Origin: Salminus brasiliensis
Lineage: Eukaryota; Chordata; Actinopteri; Characiformes; Bryconidae
Direction: 5' to 3'
Length of the DNA: 64,000 bases
Assembly: GCF_030463535.1 (NCBI RefSeq)
Contig: NC_132897.1
Coordinates: 1,632,589 to 1,696,588 of the forward strand
Part shown: piece after piece, positions 35,153-49,600 of the stretch
Numbering within the stretch: the stretch's first letter is position 1
Layout: every line of letters starts with the position of its first letter
Translations under genes and position numbers: made by a program
The notes under the pieces: model-generated
What the model was told of the DNA's origin: nothing
Database searches by the model: none
Seen by the model: the letters and a program-made list of their open reading frames with translations, nothing else

Positions 35153-36924
35153 GGTTTCTCACTGGCAGCAGCTGGCTGACCTGGTGATAGACGTCCTATT
35201 AGACACACACAATAACTTCCCGGCCTTTCTAGCCCGTTCTTCACACCGCAGCCCAACCAGGTCAGGGCAGAAACTGCTTGGCTGGAACAGCACGAAGATT
35301 AATTTTGCATGAAGCTTGGTTTTATCCCTGCGTGATCGAGAGCGGCCTCTCGCAGAGGCTTAGTCATGCTCGGATAACAGCTGGCATAACCCTCCCTGAA
35401 CAGTCAGCAGAAACCCAGCCTCGGCCTCTCTGCCCTGCAGGAGCTTTAACGCTCGCAAGTGGGGCTCAAGCACCATCTGCTGGCGAAAGCTTAAACTGCA
35501 CCAATATGGATTCACAAGCCAAAAAATAAATGAATGGGAGCAGTTTGAGAAGCACTACCCCAGAGAACAGTGGGTGGTACTCTTTAAGGAACCATGTTTG
35601 TATGAGATGAACACTTGAACCGTCTTAGAACGCCAAGGAGTTCTGCTCCAAACTGCAACACTGGAAGCTAAAAACAGACAGATTTGAGAACCACTGCCCT
35701 AAAGAACAGTTGGTGGTAGCTGAAGGAGCGGTGTTTTTGTGTGAGGTGAGTGAAGAACCACCTCCACACCAGAAAGATTAGAGAACCCCGTTTGTTTTAG
35801 GAGTGTAAGCATGAAAAATCGTCCTACTGTAAATGTATATGGTGTATGAAGAACGCTTCCATGTTTAAAAACCAGGTTTGTATTATGGAGTGTTAAGATC
35901 CTCCACACACTTAACAGGGTTCATACACCAACCAACCTCCAATTCAAGGACTTTCCAGGACTTTAAAGTGCCAAAAAATTAAATTCCACAACAAAAAAAT
36001 AAATAACTAACAAATAAAAATTGATGTTTGGTCCACGCTAATAGCTGGGAGATAGTCCAGGCTACTTAGTTAACACCACAATGCGTGGTCATGACCCCAC
36101 AGCCCAAACTGTGCAGTCATATGAAATACAGGCAGCGATTGGTCATGTGAGAAATGACGCTACAGTAAAGTTCTGTTCCACATTATAATATAAAATGACG
36201 ACAGGAGCTCATTACAATATTTTCCATGACTTGTACTTTTCAATTTTGTTATTTTCCAAGGATTATTCAGTCCTGGACTTTAGCAGGTTCATTTCTCATC
36301 ACTTCCCAGGACCTGTATGAATCATGTCTGCATAGGAGATGGTGTGTGAAGAACCTTTAAAAGAACATCCACACCATGTCCTTGCAGTGCCAGCCTCCCT
36401 GCTCTCTCTCCAAGACCCACTGAGATGTACAGCACGTTTTACAGTGTATACACCCTTCATTATAAGGAGAATCGACAGTGAGGACCGTTAACTTTAAGTG
36501 CTAGACAATTGTTATTCCACTATAATTAGAACATTTCTACATCATGTAAACCCAGACGACCACATTTTATTCAAAGATCTAACCGGTATTTTTAGGAAAA
36601 CTGTCTTAAAGCAGTGTTATTAGAATGGGTATTTTTTGCTCTTGAGCGCCCCCTAAAGCTGCAAAGTGCTGCTGCAAAGACAAGTCACACTTTGGACAGC
36701 TTTAAATGTGCATTTCTGGACAAGGCTGTAGAGGTGGTAGAGTAATACTACAGAATTTCACACCAATATGACTATGGGTTAGGCAGCGTTACACAGCAGT
36801 TCTGGAGAGAGGGTCTCCTCCTGCAGCTCCACCACCAACACCAGCATGATTCTCAAAGTGACACAGAATGAGGTTTAAAGTCAGCCAATTAAACACCTCA
36901 AATGATCAATAAACAAGATCGGAA
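35153..36924. other. Intergenic spacer downstream of ewsr1
   Basis: Contains AGAACC/GGTTCT-rich segments of a common fish repeat (roughly 34140-34600 and 35540-35900). No open frame with a recognised domain. Confidence 0.45.
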
Positions 36925-36944
36925 CAGGGAATCCATCTGAAAAA

Positions 36945-36950
36945 TTTATT
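36945..36950 (-). promoter_or_regulatory. Polyadenylation signal of ewsr1
   Basis: AATAAA on the minus strand, 326 bases past the ewsr1 stop codon, giving a 3' UTR of about 350 bases. It is the clearest canonical hexamer in the expected direction; usage is inferred. Confidence 0.6.
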
Positions 36951-37275
36951 CTCAAAAAGATTGTTTGTGTAGTAGACTGTTATACGGTGAGGAAAAGGAG
37001 TAAAACGTCCAGTACAAAATGGAAAAACGGACAATATGGGGAATTGTACACTGTGAAAAAGCAAAGAAACAAAGCAGAAAAGGCAACAGAACTAGGCTTA
37101 ACTAAAAGCAACAATAAAAGTAAACTCTTCAAGAGTAAAAAAAAAAAAGAAAAAAAAAAAAGGAAAAGGTGTCAAAGATTTGATAACCATATAAATATGG
37201 ACGTGTAAATTAAAAAGACCATTTTAAAAGTACACCCCTTTACACAGGCTGCTCACTCCTCACATCTGTGGTGCT

Positions 37276-40200
37276 TTAGTAAGGCCTGTCCCTGCGCTCC
37301 TGACGGTGATCCCTGCAAAGACAAAACAAAAACAAGCTGGGGTAAAAAATACTGACCCAAAGTGATCAATAAGAGCAAATTACTACTTCTACAAGTCATC
37401 TGGAGCAGATACTCCAAAGACTAGCTTAGTCTGGAGGGCTATAAAGCCCCCAGCAGTCATCTTTGGAGTAGTGGGAGCGTGTCCTGTGGATGGAAGGTGA
37501 CGGGCCATCGATCTTACCAACACTCTAATAAGCCTGAATGCAAGCAAATCAGTAATGCTAGTTTCATTAGTTAACGTCTTTCTACAAGAGACCCTATTCA
37601 CTCCCTTCATTTCAGAGGAACCGATCATCCAAAATGAGCACCTGACCTTGAGTCTTCTAATGCAATCAAACCCTCACAGCAAATGTTACAACACCTAAAG
37701 TAAAGCATTTTCATCTAGAAGGGATGTGTCTGCAGTTATTTATAAAAAAAAAAAGCTGAGCCTGGACGTTCACCTCAATAGGACATCACTGAACACCTGG
37801 GACTTTCAAGCAGGTAGAGCTCAACTCTGTAGGATGAGGTAGATCATAAGGGCGACCATACCTCCCATCCATCTTTCCTGGGGGGCCCATTCCCCGTCTG
37901 CCTCCGCGGTCCATAGGGGGTCCTCCTCGGCCTCCTCTAAATCCACCTCTGTCCATTCCTCCTCTCCCTCTGAAGCCTCCATCTCCACCCCAGCCTCCTC
38001 GCATGCCTCCGGGGCCCATGCCAGGGGGTCCACGGTCCATCCCGCGGCCACCACGGCCCATACCACCACGGCCACGGTCGCCACCTGAAAGACATGAAGA
38101 TACACACGTTGATACACGGCCAACCCATTCTGAATGACTGGACCACGCAGACAATGAAGAACTGGTGGAACTCTACCCTTCTAAAATGAGATTAAAAAGA
38201 TACCGCCACCATTATTATTAATTAATTAATTTAATATCCAAGATAACATTGAGTTTTTGCACTCCCAATTTTTTATATGTAATATAATTTCATATATTAA
38301 GTATATTTTAAATTATGATCATTTAAGGGAAATAAAGAATTAGGTTATTCCAAACAAGGCAGTTACAGATGCAGCAGAAGAGAATTTAACCACTAGGGGC
38401 ACACTCATCAGGTTTAAAACAGTGGGATCAATCGATTAATATGTTTAGCGGCGTTAATCACAGCATTCTGTGTTAATTCTGATGACTAACAAGTCAAACA
38501 GTCAAACTGCCAGCTAGCACGTCCTTGGAGAACAGGTAAATGTGCAGGGTGTCAAACTGTCTAGAGGAACATTTATTCTTCATATAATCAGAGAAGTTTA
38601 GAGAACTTTAGCCTCAATAGAGAGGAAAAAAAACAACTAAGATAAATGGATGATCCGTCATTGGGCTGGATTAAGACAAGAGGAGCAGCTGTGTGTAAGG
38701 AAATGAGTTTAGATTTAAGACATTTCAGCATAAATAAAGTGTAATCTACACTCAGAGCTCAACAGCAGAGACCGGGCTTACATCACTAAATAAAAGCACT
38801 ATAGACTCTAAAAAGAGATCCATGGAGGAAGTCAGGGCCAAACTTGGGGAGACGATTATTAGCATTAACAAGGTTACAGCACTAGTTTAGAATAATAAAT
38901 ATTACATTTAGTAGAATCATTTGATGGGGATTTTTTTTTAAATCACCTGTTAAATAAAAGTAGTAAAATGCTGCTGCTTTAAGAGCAGAAAAGTCTGTCC
39001 TCACTGTGGCTTCGCTAAATTTTCTTTACACTTTTGCGAGACAAAACTACCGCAAGACTTGCTCATTCATTATTTCTTCTAAAATCAAGGCTATTAAGGC
39101 ATCATGTGAGAAATGTACCTTCAGGGGGTCCCATGCCCTCTGGTTTGGGAGCTTTGCACTGGTTACACTCCGTCCTCCAGGAGAAATTCTGGTTTCCGCA
39201 GCCACTGCACAACAGGGGAGAGCAATAGGTCATCACATACGCAGCCATCTTCAACATCAATGTGCCACAGCCGTCAGTTCACTGAACGTGCAAGGTCATC
39301 AGAAACAAACTCACGGGTTTGGGCACTCCCAGTCTCCTGCTCTTTTCTGCACATTGTTGGCCCCTGGTGGTCCACCCCAGCCCATGCCGCCTCTGGGACC
39401 GCCACGGGGAGGAAAGCCTCCTCTTTCACCCCCTCTGCCCATCATGCCTGTGAATAATAAATCCTCATTAAATTCAGCAAACAGGTGATCAATACTGTGA
39501 ATTCCTCCCCTTATATGTCATATACAACCTCAGATTCAGAATCTTAATGATCTGTGTTACTGAAAGGAACTTTACCGCCACGATCAGGGCCTCCTCTCAT
39601 GGGCATGCCTCCCCGCATCCCTCCTGGCATGAGCTTCCTGCGAGCCATCGACACCTTCAGCCTCCGGCCCTGAAACTCCTTACCTGGAAAAGACAAATAG
39701 GAAAGAAACCGAATTAATTAATTGAAATAGACAACAGGTCCATGCTAAACCCTGCCCCAAAAACAATGTATATTTTAACCCTTAAAATGCTGGAGGAGGG
39801 ACTATACAATTAAAATAAATAAATAAATCCAACCATCAAAGTGCTCCACAGCAGCTCTGGCGCATTGAGGCTCCTCATAGGACAGAGTGGCGTCTCCCTT
39901 CGGCTTGCCCGTTTCTCGGTCTGTGTAAATGTTGATGGCTGGTTGGCCCAAGCGACGGTTTATCTGTGACGGACAACCAGAAAAATACAAGAGTAAACAA
40001 TCTAAACTTTATTTGACCCATTATATTATATAAAAGGTCCATTATTTATATCTTTCCCTGTTCTTATTCTTGAGTGGTCCATCTTGTCTATCGTTTGGAT
40101 TTTAGCCCTCCAATTTTAAAATGGGAAATTGCACCAAGTTCTGTTTTACTCTTTAGTTTCCTTTAGTTTAACTGCACAGTAAAGCACCAAGACGAAACCT

Positions 40201-43200
40201 TAATGTTTATTAACAATAATAATAATAATATCATCATCATCTATCTACATCGACGATCCCTGCCCCTAGTTCACTAGTGTGTATTTGCTCACTACCACAG
40301 ATGGGTCAAATGTGGTAGACAGTTCGCTGTACAGTGAGATATGTGCACCTGTACCTTTAATAAAAACACTGCCATCTACTGACAGTTTGTTCCTTCTCTT
40401 GTGAAGTTTGAGATACGAGGTTCGAGACAATAGAAGTACAAAGTGCAGTAAACTAAAGGATAAAGATGGACATTTATGACTGTCATAATTATGCCAGGAT
40501 TAGCCGGTGTGCACCACAAACGCTGACTTACAAGTCATCACTGTCCCTCTTACTCTACAGAGGTCATTTTCTTATGGGCCATTGACCTGCTGTCGTACTT
40601 CCAAACGACACTGACTGAGGAAATGGGCACTCACCCGGATGGGTCCGCAGTGTTTGAAGAAATCAGCCATTTCGGGCAGTGTTGCGTTCTCAGTAAGTCC
40701 GGTAATGTAGATGGTGCTGTTCTCAGAGTCATCCTGCTCTTGGTGTCCTGAGGAAATGGGGCAGATGGATGGATAAGGTTATTTTTATTTAAGAGCTACA
40801 CAGACTGTAGGCAACTTCATTAGATAAAAATGAGAAAATGACATTTACCAGGTATTAAGAGTTATCTTGGAGTAATTTAATTACTATATTAATATCTCGA
40901 TTCATACTTCAAGTAATACATGCAAACCAACCCAAAATAAGACAAGCCAAGCATATAATATAGTGCTCACCCGTTTCATGATCCATTCCATCCCGGGGTC
41001 CTGATATCGGCAGGATTGAAAGAGATAGAGAAAAGAAAAAGACCACCGTTAAGTACAGCTGGAGGTGCAGCTTGGATTTCAGGCATCAGTATTTGGTAAA
41101 TTTAATTGCCCATGAGAAGATACAGGTCTGTTTTCAGGGTTTCCCTGGGTTGTCACCGTTTTAAAGAATGGGGGAACAAAAAGAAACCATCCTTCAGGGA
41201 AGGGACACTGGTTCAAAACCTCTTTGAAGGAACCCCATTTTAAAATTCAGACACCCAACCATCCAAAAAGTTACATTTTGTGTGTAAAGTTTGGGAGGAA
41301 AGTAAAAGGTGGAACACCAATAGAAGATCTTTTATGGGCTTACAGGCATAAATGGACTCAATAATAAACTCAGAAGTGGACTAGCCAGTGTAATACTCTT
41401 TAGGAACTTACCACCAGGCTTACTGAAGCCACCTCTGTCTCCAGCCATGCTACGAATGAAGATATGAAGGCGAAATTCCATTTAGTCTTGAACCAAGGTA
41501 ACTTGAACAGTGCATGGACACAATTTTCTCCCTCATTTTTGTTTGTCATTAAAAAAAATCCCCAAAAACACCTCATTGCAGAAAAGCCTTATAAATAACA
41601 CCATTAAGAATGTTTTTTAAAAAAAATCTGTTTTACACCAAATTTCCACAGGATAAACCTTAAAATACACACACAAGAAATCCCAAATAAATTAAAATTA
41701 AGCCCTGGTTTCACAAAACAAAATTTGCTTAGAAGTGTTTAAGAAACCGCACCATTAACCCCTTATATTTATACACAAAACCCCTCGTAATTACAAATAA
41801 AAAAAGCAAACACATCAATATAAAATACAAACAAGTTTGGAAAAATAACTAGTATTGAAAATGTACACAAGTCACATTACAAAAGAAAATAAATAAACAA
41901 ATTAAAAAGTTGTAATAAAACGCTGTTCCCCTTCGCTGACGGCTTTGAAATGGAAAGTACTTAAGTACTGATGTTCTTACATGGATCTCTGTAACCTGTA
42001 GCATACAAATACGACATTGTTAAAATAACACCTTGGAGAAGAACAAAGTGAATGACAGTAGATTTGGCAAGACTGTAAAATGTAATTCCAAAAGGTTTCA
42101 TTTTAAAGCATATTTTAAACAGTAAACAAAAGACAATCAATGAGGGTCTTAAAAAAACCCCACAGCATCTTAAAGTTTTGCCAATAATAAAATGGGGAAA
42201 GCTGGAATTTTAGCAATGGAAAGGTTAATGTGTGAAAACTTCAATTGTGCAAGTTTATGTGCTTACCGTCTCCACATAACACAATGGCATTAGAAATGAG
42301 TGTTAACATGTACCGGACCTTTGGATTGGCTCCTCTTCTTGATCACTTAAAAGTAAAAACTGGATTTATACCAGCCCCCCTCCCCACCCGAAAAACAAGG
42401 CTACCATCTGACCAATAACTCCTGGGTTTATCCATAATAATGCAGTAAGATAAGTGGATAGTTCTGATCACAGCATCACTGGGAACCTTAATTGTCTCCC
42501 AGCAATTAACTGCCCCCCCCCCTGAACAAATCTCTCAGCTTAATCCTAGACTTATTTCTATATTAAGTCTTAGTGTTAAACCACACAAAAACAAAATTAA
42601 CCAAATCAATGAATAAATCAGTTTCTACTGTTCTACATATACGGACAGAACCCCAAGTTACAGATTTTCCCCAATTCCCTGTTTTCCAGCTCAAAAAAAA
42701 AAAAAAAAAAAAGTGCTAGTTTGGTTTTAATAATAATCCAAAAAATGTGAAGATTTCATAATAGTTCATTAAAAAATAAATGTAAAAAAATTAAAACCCC
42801 ACACAACACTAACAAGTCCATTTTCATGTAATTTGTACAACCAAAATGTTCAAATTGTCCTGCATTCCCTCGGCTTAAATCTGCACCAAATTACAATTAA
42901 ATTAAACTTTGCGTCAATGTGCCAAAACCCTTACAAACATACCAAAGCTTGATATTTTCGTCCACCATTTAAAATAAAGGTGTGAAAATAAGTGGCCTTA
43001 AATTCATAAACTGAAACCAGTCAGTCATTTCTTTAATGAGTCAATAAAGACAATTTGATTCTAGTATAATTCCAGCAAATTTGTAGCATAAGATACTTAT
43101 TGAAATGAATTTTGATGCATCACAATAAGATTAAAATTAAAAAAATAAAATTGCTAAATTAGTTTGAGCACAAACCCTGATTACTTTGAGAAAATCTCCA

Positions 43201-43535
43201 GTGACCAAAAAAAACCCAGCCATGGGAAGGTTGATCTTGAAACAGCAGCTCAAAATAATTAAAATGAATCACTTGTTTTGTGCCGAAAGACCCAAAAAAC
43301 GCAAACCAAAATTCAGAATAAAAAAAAACAAACAAAAACAAAACAAAAGTTGAATATAATCTTGAAATCCGACCCTGATGATTAAACTCGAAAGCCTTCA
43401 TAGGAAACCCCCAAATCCACACCATTCAACTTGGCTTAACACCAACTTGGGGTATAATAAAAGTTACTCTGAGAAAATTACCTTCTTAAAATTTTGTGCG
43501 TCAATGGTTTTTAGGTCTCTCATACACACACACAA

Positions 43536-43633
<98 letters not shown>

Positions 43634-46600
43634 GCCTGCCATACCAGCACTGCAACAAACAGCCCCAAATAGTAAAAACCCCCACCCCTAAGATTAACCA
43701 TCAGCATTAGGGATTTTAGTACAGGTGTCCACAGCATACTGATATTTGAAAAACGAACTGGTCCACATTATTTCCATATTCATCAACCCATAAAAACATA
43801 CGTAAATGAGACACGCTTGAAAGAGGGAGATGCCCAACTACACCTTTACAATTAGCCCAAGGGTAGAGACCTTAAATTGATGACTGAAATTTTAATATCC
43901 ATATATAAACAAATTCCCCAAAACCCACTTAATTTAACCTAGTCTCCAACTCTCCAAATATTCCAAATCAAGTCAGTCAATCATTCAGGAGCTTCACGAC
44001 TCCCCTTTCGGCTACATTTTGTCCTCTTGCGAATCTCTGAAATTTGGACCATTGCCGATTCCTCCACTTACACCGGAGAGCGTGATCCGCCAAAGGTGCC
44101 ATGGCATTTCCCCTTGTGGAGAAGGTCCAGTTTCAAGACCTTTGTGGCCGTACAGCCACGTTGCGACAAACAGGAGGAACCCTCCAAGAACTTCCATAAT
44201 GCCCCCCAGGTAACCCAGAAAAATGCAAATGCCCAGGCGAATTTCCGAAGAGGGGGAAGTGATGTCGGTCAGAAGGTGAGCGTACCACGCCACGGGCACG
44301 ATGGCGAGAAGCCCCGAACAGACAATAACAAACCCTCCGAGACAAACACTCGTCCACCTCGGCCTAACAGTCCAGCAGCGGACTCCCAAGGTCGCCACGG
44401 CCAGCCCGACCACGGCCATAACCAGGGAAGCGACCATCATCCTCTGCGCAGTCTCTATGACTCGGTGGTCGAAGTACTCTTCGTCCTCGCCGTCACAAAC
44501 GACACCAGACAGCGATCCGTAGTAGCTGCAAGTGTGCCATATTCCCTGGCACAAGATTAGATTGGGATCTTCTCCTGTGATATTGTGGACAGTGCGCCAG
44601 TGTGGGGCTACCATGCTGGTCAGGTCCAGGAGCCAACCGCAAGGGGTCAAGACCAAGCCGAACACTACTACGCCCGGAGAACGCATGGTGGATCGTTCAA
44701 CACCGAAAAGGCCGAGCTCCAACCTTATAAAGTCGCACCTGAACGAAACCTGGAGAGGGCGTATCCCACAAATTCCCACACTAGTGCACATCATGTGACC
44801 ACGTACTGAACTTTCCTCAATAACACCTCAGGTTTCAACAGCATTACCTTACAGTCCAGGGGGAGAGCAGGTGGTAGTCAAATGACCAAGATCACACTGT
44901 GATTGTTAGGCTACTGGTGCAGCAATCGCTTACAAAAGCCACACAAGTAGCCTATATGGAGCTCACTATTGCATAAGACCCAACGGGTGTAACAGAACAC
45001 TGTTAAAACCCACCATTCATCCATCGCCAGGTTTGTTAGGTCTTTTAAACACAAAGGACCCTGCAATGACGTTCAGAGCCACAGCAATAATGAAAGGCTT
45101 CTATAAATACCCATAACTTTGGAGAATAATCATGTGATGAATGGACTGTGAATCAAAGGACATTAAATTAATTCACAATTTTAATATCAAACCCATCAGT
45201 TATGAAAACCTTTCAAGCTTGAAAAGGTGGAGGACTCCTGGCTGATGTAGCCAACTAGGTTTACCGGCCCACAACAGCACTAGGACTTAACCAAGCTCAT
45301 ATTTCTAGTGAATTTCACCTCTAATAACCTATTATTCTATCTAGCAAACAGAGACTTCTGAGGGGAATAGCTAGAAGCATCAGGTGGGGTTGATTGTGTG
45401 GTTGGAGCATAAGAGTGTACAGGAAGGGGTGGAGGGGTGGGGTGGGAGATCCAGGAGCAGGCCTGACGACCAATTTAAGCTACATTCATACAGCAGGTAA
45501 AAGTGGCGCAAAACTGTGACACACTGAATGACATTTTTAGTCCGGGGCACTTACTGAAACCCGCACAATTCACAGTAGGCCTGAACAGCTAGATCGGAAT
45601 TGACCAACTGACCATTGACCCCCCAATCAATACAACTAGATAATCATTGTAAATGTGTGCCAAGAAGGGAAGATGTGCATCCAGATCTTCCAATCCAGTG
45701 AAGTAGCCGCAATGATGCCACAGTGACCCATTATTAAAAGCTTAAAATTGGCAGCCAGCCGTCACGGTTGACTCACATATTGATGGATTGACCAATTCCA
45801 ATTAAGAAGGTGTGAACAGCCTTGGATTTACATTTTAAAAAGTGAATTATGTGAATTAACAGCCTTATAGCGTGCATATGACTCCAGACATACAAGGTCA
45901 GTCTTCCGCCTTATTTAACACACCTGACTCAACTCAGTTACAGAGGACATCGCAAACAGCATTTTTTTAAAATGGGGTAAAACACCAGGTAAAATCTCCA
46001 GAGCTGTGGCTCAGAAAGAACCCAGGGACATACCAGAGTTAAAGGAAAAATGTTAATGTTCACTTTAAGGATCAAAATAGTCAACTAACCCATGATTTTA
46101 CCAAAGACTAATATAGAATTTTAATTTTTTTTTATTCTACATGCAACTCCCTGGAGCAGGCGCGGACAACTCCAGTCCTGGATGGTCGGATTACTCCAGT
46201 TATGCTTTTCCTGCTCAAACACACCTGATTCAACTCACCTGTTAATTGCCAGGTTAAATAGATCTATTTGCAGGAAAATCAGCAAACTGTGCTGGACTCT
46301 GGCCCCTGTTGCCCACCCCTGCCCTGGAGGGTCCATGTATCGCCTCCCATCACATGTACTACTAGTTGAGCGGATTTGAGAATCTGAGATACGCAATTGG
46401 GGGAAAAAAAACGATCATCCACTTTAGCAGACTGTCTAATGACTGGAGTAGTTCTTCAATTTTATCTAATTTAAACGTCACTCTGCCTCAAATTTTTCTA
46501 AGCAGAATGGCTCAGTGACAGGAACAGAACTGAAGCTGATGAGCAAACCATCTCCCGTTGACCTGTCGGAGGAAGCGGAAGCGGTTATTCAATAAGGAAA

Positions 46601-49600
46601 AAACAAAAAGGTAATAACTTACCCCATTCCTCCACGGCCCATTGGCCCACGGCCCCGTGGCCCTCCACGCATGCCTCCCCTGTCAAAGGAGTCCCGGCCT
46701 GGGCCGGCAGAGTCCCCTGCTCCTCCGTAGCCCCCACGTGGCTGCTGAGAGCCAGGGTATCCCCCACTCACGCCACCCTGACTATACCCACCTGCAGAGG
46801 AGAAACCAGCTACAGTTAGGGCTCCAAAAACATTAAGCTGCCAATCAATCAATCACTCAATCCAATTCTAATTAACACTACAGCCATTTCCAATAGCTTA
46901 ACACAGACTTACTATACTGATCATAGCTCTGAGGGGTGCCATGCTGGTTGTACTGGCCAGGCTGAGGCTGACCGTAGGAGCCATTGGCCTGTGGAGGGTA
47001 GGCTGCAGATGCAGCCTGCTGGGGTGCTCCATATCCGGCTTGCTGCTGGCCTCCATAGCCAGCCTGCTGACCCTGGTAAGCCGCTTGTGCCTGTGAATAG
47101 CCAGCCTGGGAGTAGGAGGGCTGGGTGGTAGCAGTGTAACTACAAAAGAGAAAGGAGGACCAAATTAGCAGAAAGGAAAATAAGGAGAACTCATAGCACC
47201 AGAATTACCCTGCTTAATTACACCCTTTCTAAACCCAGTAATGAACTGGTGAATTGGACCAACGTGCCAGAGTACAAAGCGTGCTTAGGTACGTTATTTA
47301 AGCTTAGATTACACCGGTATTCAACCCTAGGCATTCAACAACAGGAGGCTCTGTGGGACCATCCTGCAGATATACAGATTTGGGTACCTCTGCGCAGCAG
47401 AGGCAGCAGGCTGCTGGCTGTAACCGGAATAGGCAGGCTGAGCGCTGTATCCGGGCTGGGTGCTATAGGAGGCCTGCGCAGCAGGGGTCGCAGTAGAGTT
47501 GGCATAGCCGCTAGCCCCGTAGCCCTGAGCAGGCTGGGTGTAGCCTTGACTTCCAGACTGGGCAGCACCATATGCAGCTGTAAGAGACAAACCTAGTTAC
47601 ACTTCTTTCAGATAAACATTTAAACTGTAAAGTTTGATCAAGCTTAAAAATAATAATAAAAATGATCTGACCCAAGGCCCAATATTTTAAATGGTTCAGG
47701 TATCAGCTATTTTAAGCCTAATGCAGTACACAGTCTTCGATTTAACAATGCTGTTCAGAGGCACCACCTCAAGGCACCATTAACTGACATTACTGCTCAG
47801 TGGTCAGGGAGGCAAGAGATTAAAATATTAAATGCTATAAAACTGGAATTTCACAGTAAATAGGCCAGAATGTCTGATTTTAGAAACTGATGCTAAAATA
47901 AATGTCTTAAATCACAAATGCCAAACAAACCTGGAGTAGCTGATTGTCCATAAGAGGCGCCATACTGCTGCTGTGCATAGCCACCAGCAGGGGGTGCAGT
48001 TTGGCCATAAGCAGACTCCGTAGCAGCCGGCTGGCTGTATGAGCTGTAGTCTGGCTGAGTGTATCCCTGCTGTAAACAAACACAGGTACATGTACACCTT
48101 GTACAAACGGACCTCCCACCCCACTTTCAGGTCTGGTTCACACCCACAGAACGACCCTAAAATACAACTCAAATTAATAAGCAACTCATGTGACCCCCAG
48201 GTCTCATTCCCACCCTCTCATCACTCCTAGTAGTCATGGAAAGTGTTCAGCCAGCCCAGAGACCCTCCCTGAGATCACATTTTACTTCAACAGGAACAGT
48301 ATATGACTACATATACATCAGACAAAAGATGCAGTGAAAATCTGCAGTGTTTTAAATCATACCTGTGCAGTTTGCCCGTATCCCTGAGCAGGCTGAGCTG
48401 CAGCATATGAGCCATACCTGTAACAAACACAGCATCCACTCACTGAATTTGCTTAAAGCTTAAAGCTGTCAGAGTTACGGTGCTGATGGGGGTGTTCTGT
48501 CGTGGGCAACACTATTTAATTAGCAGTGAAAATTTGCAACAGGTTAATTACGGCTGGGTAAGAGTAAAAATGCTACGTCACGATATTCATCACGACACAT
48601 GTAATTACGGACCAAATACATCATACAGCATTCTTAAACACTACTATTCAGACACCCTCCCAGAGAGTACAGTTATTCTGAATTCATTTAATTAAACCAG
48701 TCTAATTACATTTTGCATATTGCTTGTAATGAATAAATAAATAAATAAACTGTGCATCACGATATGATAAAATATCGTCATATTGCCGAGCTCTAACTAT
48801 TTGTAATGAAACATGCAGCTGATCCAGGTCATTAAGGCACCAATATCCTCAATATGCTTAGAAAGAGCTTAGCACTTCATGATAAAACTGATAACTGATC
48901 ACGATAAGAAAATATCCTCATATTGCCCAGCTGCAAGTCCAATATACTGAGCTTTGCTACAAAGATGCCATCTGTCTGGTTAGTCTCGTCAATTACTTCA
49001 TGTAGAAGAAGCCCTGAGCTGCAAGCTCCATCAGGTTTGTAAGATTTAGCATAGCAGTGATGAGAACAGTGATATTTAGGCTTGATATGGGGCAATTAGG
49101 TGAAAAACGGACTTACGCTTGCTGGGCACTGGCCTGATTGTAGCCACTGTAATCTGCAAAAACAAAGGAGTTAAGGCAGGTGTTAATTAACTGGAGAGGA
49201 ATTCAGACTTCTACATTGCCCAATTTACATCACACACCAAGCTAGGAAACACAGGGTGTTAAAATAATGATAATTACACTGCCCTGCTACACCATGACCC
49301 CACATGCAGAGGCGCATCGGTACATAGAGGTCTGAATAGGCACAATGGGACTTACACCAACATCTGCATTCCAGCTTTTCACGCTCGTTTGTAAAAGCAC
49401 AGCTTACATCAACATAAATGGGGCCGGCAGTTCAACACTGGCAGCAGGGAGGCGGAGGTTGCAGCGACGGTTGTAGCCAACATCATGACCCTGGCGTTAA
49501 ACATGGCTAGGTTTGAAGGAGTGGTCGCCGCCCTCCAGCTTCAGACCTAAAAGGTGCAAGCTCCCAGTAGAGCCTACAGCCACCTACTGAGCCTGGAGCA

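Larger units (their letters stand above)
41450..46622 (-). other. Largest ewsr1 intron (5.2 kb), host of a nested gene
   Basis: Bounded by GTAAGT at 46622 and a TAG acceptor at 41450. Besides the claudin gene and a hAT-like element, it holds A-rich low-complexity DNA (41450-43500) and a TA microsatellite. The rest (44800-46140) shows nothing recognisable. Confidence 0.85.

Noticed and set aside
36987-37208. Lys-rich plus-strand open frame
   Set aside because: It is antisense to the ewsr1 3' UTR and arises from an A-rich tract; no domain is present.
44687-44794. Upstream in-frame ATG for the claudin gene
   Set aside because: The added 36 residues do not resemble a claudin N terminus, while the ATG at 44686 starts the conserved first helix in a better Kozak context.
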